From assembly GCF_051020985.1 (NCBI RefSeq), contig NC_135010.1, positions 6,074,001 to 6,138,000 on the forward strand: DNA of 64,000 nt, given 5' to 3'. The position numbers were made by a program, and so were the translations under genes. This DNA comes from Nomia melanderi (Eukaryota > Arthropoda > Insecta > Hymenoptera > Halictidae). This document shows positions 38,101 through 50,100 of this stretch, in pieces (the stretch's first letter is position 1; every line of letters begins with the position of its first letter). The notes beneath the pieces were generated by a model. It had not been told where the DNA came from, did no database searches, and saw nothing but the letters and a program-made list of their open reading frames with translations.

Positions 38101-41100
38101 TTTCAACTCTGGCACTAGCAAATCTCAATTCTTCGATCCCAATGCAGCTGTAGCATGTTTCACGTCGACGAAAGCAGCTCGCGGTATCTCGAAGAACCGT
38201 GTGCCAATCGAGGGACGAATCGTTCTCAGTTCGGGACGCACCGTCGCACCGTTCCCATGTGATCCTCGTCGAAACAGGAATTCCTCCCGGGGCGAATCAC
38301 TCGATCACCGGCTGCGTTCGAAGGCCGTGCAACATTGTGTTTTAACGGAGACGACGCGCGGATGATGAGATCGTCGCTTTCAATCGGCAGCTCGTTTACT
38401 TTCGAACCGGGCACCACCACGGCTCCTCTACGCTCGGCAAATCGTTCCCGCGGACTGACGCCGGTTTTCTCCGCGCACGGTCCTAAGTAAGTCGGTGAAA
38501 CTCGAGAGCAGTCAGTCAGTCTCTCTCCTCTACCTGGCGAGCGTTCGCCCGGATGATCCCCTTCGCGATCGCCGGATCATCGGAGATGAATTTCATCGCA
38601 ACGATCGTCCGGTCTACGATGGTCGATATTTGCGAGATAAGCGTGCTTGATCGTGCCTAGCGGAACGGACGGTCGGACGGACGGTGCGGAGAAAGAATCA
38701 GCTCGCGATCGATCTAACCTCTAGGAAGCGGAAGTCAGTCCCTTCGATGCACACTCTCGAGCAGCTCGTGAATCGGAATGTTTTGAAACGGCTCATCTAG
38801 TAGCGTTTAATACGTTCCCTATCAGCGCTTACTTCGGTGACGGTCTCCGCAATTATAATATTTTCTTCAATCCAACAAATCTTCTAAACAAAACATTAGA
38901 AAAATGAAACTGAAACGAGTCATTGAGTTCCTAAATATAACGTCGTAGTTTATAATTTTTAATAACAATATACATAGAATAATTTTATTTTCATTATGTG
39001 AAATATAGAATTACGGCCGTCATAAATATGTGACGCTGGTAGTGAGTGTGTTAAGCTAGAACTATCGATTTTATGCGATACATATGCAAAAATTCAATAT
39101 TTCTACAAGTTTGATTGTTGCTAATGTTACGGTGCAGATTGTAAATGAGTAACGACTAAATAAATAACAGCATTTTTGTAATCCTTATAAAGATTATAAT
39201 AATTATATTTTTTGGGTTCGTTTGGATATTCGTTATAGTATTGGACGAAACTATTTATTTCCAAAATAATTTTGGATATTTGATACTTTTAAGGTATCAG
39301 TAATTGGGAACTGAAAGAACTGATATCCATTTTGACGAGTACAGTAGTTCTAGTGTTAACTCTTCTATTATATTTCATCCAGCAGTGACCATATGTTTTG
39401 TTTCGTTCTTCTTTTTCTTTCAAGGAAATCTATTGGGAAAACGTTATTTTTAGAATTGTCATCTGATAGTAGTACAGACCTACATAGAAATTTATTTTAT
39501 CGTCAGTGAATCTGGAAGTATATAGAAGAACAGTATGATCTTAAATCAGTAGTTGCAACTATAAACGCAAGTAATGAAAGTGAAACTCTCGGATAATATA
39601 GTTTCTTCTATAATACCAACCAAATAGACCTCTACGAACACATTCTCAATTTAGAAATATTTCTAAAAACTACCAAAAAAACAGTATCGTTAATTGACTT
39701 CGAATTTAGCACTACGACAAAATGTGCGTTAACCAGTTAGTTGTTTTTGACGAATATACGCGCCACGAAGAAACGGCAAGATTTTGTGTTGTGACAAGTA
39801 TACTCGTCAAAAACAGCTGACTTAATTTTTGCGACACATTTTAGGAACATTCTTCAAAGAGGTCGCAACAGCTAACTGATTAAGTAATCAACTTTATTTC
39901 TAAATGTAGATCTGTTGTATCGATCATCGTACATACAATGACTCTGATGCCCATCCTTGATCATTGACCCTTTCGCCATGGAAATGCAATTTCCAACAAT
40001 TACCGTATAATTAATTTGATTCATCGTTCAGCAAACACAAGTATCGATGCACGATGCGGATCATGAAATTCAAACGAGGTTGAGGAACGGCTGAGAACGC
40101 TGTTCACGTTTGCGTGTTCCGCGGTGTTACGTATTTTACATTCCCATAAGTTATTCATGACTGAATGTTTGACAATTCACTGTTTAGAAAATGACTAGAG
40201 AACATCAACGCGTTGACTGCCATGACGACCACCGATGACCGGAGTTACCAAATTCCTTGAGAACAGTTGCAATAAGAAAATTCATGTCGAATAAAAATAT
40301 ATTGCTACGTTAGTAACTATATAGAGAACAGTGTAACGCAAGAACTGTGATACCGTATTAACTCTTTGTACTCGACAATATTTTCCATTATAAGTATTCA
40401 TTATTTTTTGATGAAGTATCGATATTAGTTGAGACTAGCATAGAAAAACATCTAGATTAGAGGCTATAATTGTTTTATTTGTATGTCTTACATGTTGATT
40501 ATTATTTTATTATTTTATTGCGTTGAATCAAATGGTATTTGAGAGTCTCTTCAGTAAAAGGTGTTAATAATTAATTCTAATGCTATTTGTCTTCGCTATG
40601 AAAGAATAAGTAACATTGTACGAGATACTCAAGATTCTTGTGGCAGTCAACGTGTTAATTAATGATTTCTGGTTAATTAATCTAGTAATGATTTATTCTG
40701 AACCTCCTGTGTTCCAATAAGTTCTTGGGTTTTTTCTCTAAAAGTTATACAGTTTAACTTGGTTTTTTTCTTTAAAATCGCGTGCTTTAAGGAGTTAAAT
40801 CAACTACAGTTTGATATAACCGTTTACTAATTAATTAATTCGAAAATATTTGAGAAGCACTATTATAAAATTGTCCCTATATATGATGTAGTTGCTACGT
40901 TAGCAATATTTCTATAAGCAGTTAGGAAAAAGTGGAACACCGTGTTTGCCTCGGAAGGGACCGACTTCCTTAATCACGATTAAATGATATTTCCTTGGTT
41001 TGCTTTACGATTCTTTGTTAGTTCAGTCCGCAAGTTTATTCACGAAATACACGGTCTGCCAATAAACTAATTGCACAAAAAAATAACGGTAAAGCTGGAC

Positions 41101-44100
41101 AAGCCTCTCACTTGAATTTGCGTATGTAATGACCTTTGGCGGCACATTCTTACGTCAGTTTTCAAACAGACCTGCAGCAACGAGATTCTAAAATTATGAA
41201 GTGTATTATATTATTCTATTCAGCTTTTTTTTTAGAAATAACATTTCGATCTGAATATACTGAAATAGTAATCTATGGGGCGGACTGCATAAATAGTATT
41301 TACTTATTACTAATATTTCCGATGTTTATGGATATTTATGAGAAAGATCGATAGAATACAGGAAATTTTATTCTTTATAATTTATTGTTGTATAATTACA
41401 TAAAGTAGACCATGTGAATGGAATTAAATGAGCAAAGAAACCTGCTTATAACACAGTAAATTATTTTTATGTACATCCATTCCACTATTTACGCAATACT
41501 TTTTACACGCGGTATTAATTAATGCCATCTCGTTTTATGTGGTTGGATATTATACTTTTCCGTGATTTTATTTTAAATATATAATTGAATATATAATATA
41601 TTAATAAATTTATTTAGGTATTCATTTATTTTTATTTGTTTTCTTTTTCATTTATTTCAAACGATGAGGATATTGACTTTGAGCTAATTAAAAAGACAGG
41701 GTTGATTATTTTGAATTATATTATTGATTCTAATACCTTCCTTTGTTAACTTATGTGAAAGAAATATTTTCATGGTTCATACAAAATTCACGTAAATTAG
41801 ACAATCTACATAAATAGGGAGATAAGTGTAATTATAAATATCGATGATTTTTGCAAGATCTACCTTGTATAACGTTTCTTTCTAACAAAGATTAATTTTA
41901 TACTAGTAAATTAAGTGAAAAGTATAAAGTAAAATTTTCTCACTTAAAACTTCCTTAAGCAAAAATATACAATTTTACATTGTTTATTTATTTCTTCGCG
42001 TAAGGCATTTTCCTATTGATAATAGTATTCAATTAAATCAACTAATTACTCGTGCATGATACAAATATTCCGGGCCAATTTTCTCAAAAAAATGGTCCCA
42101 AACGATGAAATGCCAATCAACAATTTCGAATCATCTTTTCGCAAAGAACTCCAACCCTTTCCAAGTCGAGCCACCAGTTACAGGGACACCCAGTGTATTA
42201 AAACTCGGTCGGGTTCCCATCGAGCAATCCAGCTAATAAATGTTATTACATCCTTTATTTTCCGCGGACGGAACGATCGTTACTTTTTACACGCCTAATG
42301 GCAGCCCACTCTCGGTTTCATCACGGTTTCGTCACCGGTCCCGCCGCGGATGTCGAGCGTCTTGAGTTTGCAGGACGTAATGCTCGTAGCGTCCGCGGGC
42401 GAATCAATGATGGTCATTAAGGGTACGTTTATAGCGAGGCTGTGATACTCGATAAAACCACGATGAGAGCGCAGTGAAGGAAATATATTCATACTTTTGT
42501 TTGAAATGAAAGCGTTTACGTTGAAGCGGCGAGTAGAGATACGTTTAATTAATTAATCAACAATACTAGCGTTGTGAATGGGAGTTGCAGAATGCTTGAG
42601 TCTTTGAAGCTTCGAGGCTTGAATGATTACAGTTCTGTGAAGCTCGATTCTTACGGGGTTAGGGTTCTATGAAACTCGAGTTTTTGAAGCTTCAAGGCTC
42701 CGCTTTTGAAAGCTCAGAGTTCTATGAAGCTCGAGTCTTTGAAGCTTCAAAGTTCAGTCTTAAAGTCTACGTCTTAAAGGCTTAGAATTGCATGAAGTTA
42801 CAGGCTCAGTCCTCGAAAACCTAGAGTTCTCTGCGACACAAGTCTCCGAAGCTTTAAAGCTAAACTTTAAAGGTTAAGTCTTCGAAGCTGCAGGACCTGG
42901 AAGCTTTAAATCCCTAATCTAAGGCTTAAGAGTCTTCAATGTTCAAGTTTCTATGCTCAAAAAATCAAACCATCTGTTACTATATCAACACTGTACAGTA
43001 TTAATAGAACAACAGTCACCTCGAGTCTTCAAACATAAAGACTCAATGATTGAGTCTTAACTTCTATAGTTCAAGGTATGAGCCCTGAGAGCTGTAGCTC
43101 TTGAGGCTTGAGTCACGGCTACAGCTTTCAAGGCTTAAGGCTTAGGACTCGTTTATACAGCATTGTGAATACACTCTCTTAGCCTTCACCGTAGCACACT
43201 CCGCTACAGACGTACCCTAAGAAACCGCATCAATGATTTTAATTGTAATGATTCACCGGCGACATCCGCAGAATAACAGAGACGACAGGTCTCGCGATCT
43301 CGTCGCCGGGCTCCGCGATGCACCGTAGAAAGTGGCGGAGATCTCACGATCTTCGATTCGCAGCACGACCTTCCCACGTGCAGCGGACTGTGCATCCATC
43401 CCCACGGTGCAACGGTTCACGGTGCGCTCGTCTCCCCGATTCTTATCGGTTCACGATATATTGCGAAACGACCGGCGTCGTTTTTATCCGCTCTCCCTCT
43501 ATTCCTTCTTCTCCTCCTTCCTTCCTTCTTGTTGTTCCCAGCCGAGACCGTTTCTCCGGCGTTCGTTACACTGCTACTCTTCCCGCCGGCGTTTCTCTCG
43601 TTAACCCTTCGTTAATTCCGCGAATGGAATTAAGATAAATTGTACTGGTAACTAAGCAGTCCAGTTTTTATAAATATGAATGCTTAATGTTTAATGTACG
43701 TATTTATATTTGTATTGTATGCTTACGTTTATGATATCAATGTGCTGTACTTATAATTTTAATTGGTTAATTATCGTTATATTCACTTGACGTTGCAAAT
43801 GAAAATTCTTTATTTGGAAATGGAATATTTTTTTTTGGAGTGTATTTCAATCATTTTTGTAATCGTGTCGTGTGTATTGGTTTTTCTGATTTTCAAGTGG
43901 TAAATAGACGAACAAGGTGTTATATTGAGTTATAATATTAAGTGAAAAATTGAGAAATATAGGATAGAAAAGGCATATAAAAAATGATTAATGTACATTA
44001 ATACATGATCAAACACGTAACATAGATCTAATACACTTTTAACACAACTTTTTCTAATTTCATAATTATTATCACTAATTATTATTTATTGTTGGATTTA

Positions 44101-47100
44101 TTTTATTATCAATCATTGAAGAGAACGCAAAGAAATCTTCTATTCATTCTAAGTATACGCTTACTTTGATGGTAAAATACGAAAGATAAGAAAACAGTCT
44201 TAAATTTAACTTATATGCAACGAATAACATTGATTTTTATTAACCTCTAAGTATGAACATACGGTATCACAGACTTCTATACAAACTATCGCGAATTTTG
44301 AAACTGATAAAATTTTCGTTATGTACTTGACACTATTGCTATGTCGAGATACGTAAATAAGTAAAAACAAATAAATGCAACAAATTTTCTTATTGGGTAC
44401 TACAAACAAGAATATTCAATCATTTCCGGACTTCGAATTTTGAAACCAGTGAAATTTCCATTATATACTTAACGCCATTGCTATCTAGAAACACTGAAAT
44501 AAGTAAAAACAAATGAATACAATATATTTCCTTATTTAGTAATATACAAGCAAGAATATTTAACATTAATCGATAATTTCCATACTTAAAGGCTAAAATC
44601 ACATCCCCGTTTAAAGACTAAACCAAATTAAAAAATCTTCACCACTCGTTATCACATGCATGGCAAACGGTTAAATCGCCTTACTAAAAGATAACATATT
44701 GTTCCGCGACTGTCCATTGTCAATACCGTTGAAATATTCATTTAGAAATTCTCAGCGCGGCTGATCGTCAATTCTTAAAAGACTCTATAGACAGATAAAA
44801 TGTTAATGAAAGGCGCGAGAGAGAAAAAACGTGTCCAGGAAAAGAAACGTTGCTCTCTCGCACGGGAATAGTTAAGCGCGCGCGCGTTACAGTCGGTCCC
44901 TCTCAGCCGATATCTCCTCTTCCTGAGATCGTCGCGGAGAATCGCTCGAAGAGAAGACTTTCACACGAGGCCGAACTTTCATACGCGGTTTTATCTGTCC
45001 GTGGTAACGCGCGCGCGCGCGCGCGCGCACCGCAGTGCGTTCCCTTTTCCCGTTCTTTTTTCACGGAATATAATTTTCTATTATCGCGTAAACGCGCGCC
45101 GCTCGCTTCCAGTTTCCCAGCTGATTTGCTGAATCGCATTACCCTTCTTTCTCGCGCGCTGCGGCTCGCGATGAATTATTTATCGTCATCGGGTTCGTCG
45201 CGAAAAAAAGAAGAAAGAATAGAAACACGAAAGAAGCAATACATCCTACAGAAAGATTCGAAGAATTCGCTGGAAAATGTTTCTTGAAATCCATAGTGGA
45301 ATTGAGTTATTTGCCGTAGTAAAACGATGACCCGCGCTCGGACTAACAAATAACCGTTTTTATAGGGTATTCCGAGAAATTTGCGTTGAATTATTCTGTA
45401 ATGCTGCTCGAGTGGTACTAGAAAGGAATATTAACACTAAACGTAACGCGAGGTTAAATGACCGGTTTCAAAATACGATTTAAAATTCTGCGTTCTTTTC
45501 TCGTTCATTTAACTTTATATCGATTTCTATGTTGTTCGATTAATCGGTTTTTCAATGTTTGTTCTTTATTCTCCTTCTGTTTTCATTAAGAAGAATTTAA
45601 TGTCTAACTTGGTTGCTTTTATTTTATAACTAATTATTATTTTGGTAGTTCTGGTGTTAAGACAGAAGATTAGAAAGAAATAAATGAGATATTTTTATAA
45701 ATAATATAATATAAATATTCATGATAAATAATTTAACAAGATACATGAGATTAGATCCTAATCTATTAAAACGTTCTTTTATATGCTACATTGTTTCAAT
45801 TACGGTAGTCTTTATTTTTTTAAATTTTCGAATGTAATAAATATTATGAATATTAAAAATAATTTATTGCCACTGGAATATTGTCGACTATTCTTAAGTG
45901 TCAAAGTTATGAAACTGTTCGTTCCGTTTACAGAATTTCATCTTTTGTTTTGCGGTTCGCTGCGCTCGATCATTCATAAAGCTGAACTATTTCATTCATT
46001 AATAATTACCAGTTGCGTTCGTATCTCGTTTGTCGATCATGTTGCCTGCTTTTGGAGACAGATTTCCTTCTTTACGTAAGAGGAAGTAATCTAATAGCCA
46101 CGCGACAACCAGAACGATCTCGACAATACGATCGGAGCTTTCGTTTGTCCACTTTTGTCCCGTTGCGGTGATCCAGACAAGAAAGTACTAGAGCGAGATT
46201 GTTACCTTCAGATTATGCTCGAAGGAGAAAACATACAATCTTGAAATTTTTTCAGTAATAGCTTGCTTCGAATAAAATGTCTTCTTAAATACTTACACGG
46301 TTATTTCCCTCAACAGAAAAAGTCATTTTCTTGTGAGCCGTACGATACATGTATCGAGGAGTCATTCCCGAAAGTAAAACACAAAATGTTATTTTGTGGT
46401 TTGTTTTTATTGTTAGGTGAACGTATAGAAGTTATCTTGAACAATAGTAAATTCTAATAAAATATTCTTTTACATAGTTTTCAAAATTTCTTCTTATCGT
46501 CTTTTATCATTGCATAAAACACAAACGTTATTGTTAATAATGTAATATTTTGACAAGTCTTGAGTTTATTTCATTTTTACATTTTCAACGTGCAGAATAC
46601 ATAATTAACATATACAAGACAACCATGAAATCAAGCCTATACAATCTTAACTACATTATAAAAATCCTACAAAAACTATAATTGTTTATCACTACATATA
46701 ACGTTTTAAAAAATTCTGAATAGGAAAAGCACAATGATACACACTTTACTGCTAAAGATTTACTCTACTTCACATGAATGGTTCTCGTGTGTAAATACAC
46801 AAGAAGAGGATTCCCTTTTTCAAATTTAACATGATTGTGTTACCAATCGAATAAAATAAAAAATTTACTATAGAAACACGTGCGAAAGTATTCTTAAAAT
46901 TTGATTTTTTAAATCTATTATTTTGAAAACCGTGTAAATAAAGTACCGTGTAAATCGAGGGATAGATTATTTTCTCACTCATACAATCAAACAGCAAACT
47001 GACAATACGTTAACGACGTCAGTATCCTTCGCCTAATAGCGAAAAACACTTGTTCCCCGTCAGCAGCTCGATCATGGAAGACCATAATTCGTCGAAAGTC

Positions 47101-50100
47101 GGTTGGAGAACTTGTAAAATAATAACGTCTCGTGATTTTATGCCAAGTACCGCGACGTATTTCAGGTATTTTAGAAAGTGAATGAGCATTGAATAGTTTT
47201 CTGTTCTCTTCATCTCGTTCCTCGGTTTACGAGTCTTTGTCTCGAATTCACGCGGCCATATAAAGCGTCCGCCATTTCCCTTCGTGCGCGCTCGCGCTCA
47301 CGCTGTTTTCCTTCGACTATGGCGCGCGTTTGCTCGCTGGCGCACGTGAAACGCGAACGCTTCCCCCGGGGTAGAGAGAAAGTCGAGGGAACACACCGCG
47401 GAGACGACGATGGCAATGAATCTTCTTTTACTTCCATTTCCGGAATTGTGGGTCAAGTTCTTGCCCGAAAAGCAACCCATGGCCGCTGTTCCAGCGATAC
47501 TCTAAGCGTGCCTCTCTCGAAGGCGAAAGTCACTTCCACCTTTTTTTCTCTGTCCACGATTTCGGCGTCCGCGTGCCCATAAATACATACCTCTACTCGT
47601 CGAATTTCTATCCGCGGGAGAGTCGCCTAATGCGAACCATTCACCTAAATCGTACCTTTCTAATCTGTTTTTTGTTGTTACATTGTTGCTGTTTACGAAA
47701 AGGTTTGTGCGTAAATCAATGGACAATGGGGATTATGGAAAAGAGGATTGAAACATGATCGTGTTTTTGACTTATAGATGAATAGTTAATAAATTTTACA
47801 CTTTTAGGAAATTAGATTTTTAGTGTGATCCTTTTGTTGTATTTTTGACTTATAGGTGAATAGTTAGTACATTGAATAATTGAATTAGTTAAATAAAGTT
47901 CAAATTTAATAATTAATATTATACGTTGAATATCCCCTTTCTGTTCGTTTATGTATGCGATACGTACATCGATTAATTCCTTTTCCAATCACATTTATCA
48001 TCACTTTCATCTACGAAATGATAACTTTTGAAGGAAGCATCATTTTGGAAAGCGACAGACGATCGTTCAAGAAACATTACAGATATTTAAACGTCGAATA
48101 GTAATAAAACTAAAAGGTTTGTTAGAGTTTTATGCAATATTAATATTTCTGTTTCAATTAAGCCAGAAAGGATGATAGTTCTTTTTTTATAGATATTTAC
48201 GAAAGTTTGCTTCTCCTTTCATTCTTTTGAATCAATGAATTGATAATTAATTAATAATTATCATGATGAGAAAATTAACATTTTCTCATTTATCAAATCT
48301 GAGTGGAGTTTTGTTTACTAATACAACAATACCATATGTCGTTGCAAAAATGAAATTTTACGAATCGGTGAAATATTATTTCATCATCTGTATGAGATTA
48401 ATTGCAGTCAACGTGTTGGAGAAGTTGCATGGGTTACTATTATCTTCTATAAACATTATGCTCGGTTCTCCTCATTAATTGCTTAAGTAATAACCGGGTG
48501 AAAAGTTTCACAATTCCGTCGAATCGCTTTGCAATTCCCCCTGATAGCGGTGCGCGGTTGGAAAACTCATATTTCCGCAACGAAATGTGATGAAATCCCT
48601 GTTTCAGCTGGGCAGTTTCTACGATTATGACGAGGCAGAACCTAATTCCAAGTGAGGACGGCTCACGCATGATCCACGCTTTGATCCCGATGTGGGACAT
48701 GTGCAATCATGTGAACGGGAGAGTGAGTTTCCACGAATCGAGACTTAACATATGCTTCTAACGACGACCGGCGATGGGTCTTCGAGCATTTTAGGCTACA
48801 ACTTCTCGAAGAAGTTCCAGTTTGATTTATATCTCAGCTAATAAAAACCAACACAAAACACTTGTTCAGCATGTCTATGTTTCAACTTAAACAACTGGAA
48901 AATTGAATTGTTTTGAATGTTCAACCGTTTCCACTCGACAGCTTTTCACTAGAAACATTCAAAATTTTCTGATGACATGTAGACGATAGTGTATCAAACA
49001 AGCTTAACGGGAAAGCGTACGTAAATTGGGGAACGAAGCTATTTTATTTCACTATTCCACATATTAATATATCATATAAAGCTACATATTAAATGTTGAA
49101 TTTTGTAATTTTGCTGTAATGAATCTAGTAGCAGCTGAGTCGCCTGTCGAGTGCAAAGGGTGTATTTCTTTGAACCTTGCGTTCCTTCATTCTTTACAGT
49201 TCTCTACAAATTTATTAAGCTGTTGAAATTGGTGTTTATTTGTGGAAAGTTGAACTTCAAGTTGTTTAAGCTTCGACGAGTCGTACTTGTGATGTTTGAG
49301 GAAGGTTAAGCTTGAAAGTACTCGATTGGATCGAAATATGTTTGAATAGTTTGGGTCTAAAAGCAGTCAAGTAGCTGGTGTACTCATCACTGATGATGAC
49401 GCGTGACTTTGTATCGACTTGTTTTCATTTTAGATCACCACTGATTTCAACACGACCTCGAACCGCTGCGAGTGTTACGCTCTGCGGAACTTCAAGAAAG
49501 GAGACCAAATATTCATTAGTTACGGGCCTAGAACGAATTCTGATTTTTTCGTGCACTCGGGATTCGTGTACATGGACAACAAAGAGGTAACATTGTTCAT
49601 CAAAGCAGACAAAGGAATCCTCCAAAAGAGTATTTTAAATTATATTGTAGAATCTTTATGTTATTTGATTTATTATATTACAAGATGAACAAACAAATTC
49701 AATATGTTTTTTTCTTTCGTGCGAGATGTTTTACGAGTATTGTACTGAACAATGAAATACTACTTTATTCGAGTGGCAACCAGACATGAATATTACATAA
49801 ACGTAACGACGTGTTGATACTTGGAGGAATAATGGCGGCTAATAAAGGGCATTGAACTGTTGTTTACACCATTGAAAGCCACTATGTAGTGTACAATGAG
49901 TAACTCTATTACTCGAGAGAATCACTAACACAGTTTTTTGTAGTATTTTTGAGACAATCATTTTTACACGAACAATTAATATTTTACAGTAGGAAATTAA
50001 AATAAATTATTGAAATAAATATACATAAATTATATCGATCACTTTAAATTAAGCAAATTGCTATTAAGTTCAACATTAAGTATATTCATCTAGAAGAGAT

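Noticed and set aside
44850..45287. 145-codon plus-strand frame
   Set aside because: It begins at a non-ATG codon, runs through a (CG)n tract and has low-complexity Arg/Ala composition.
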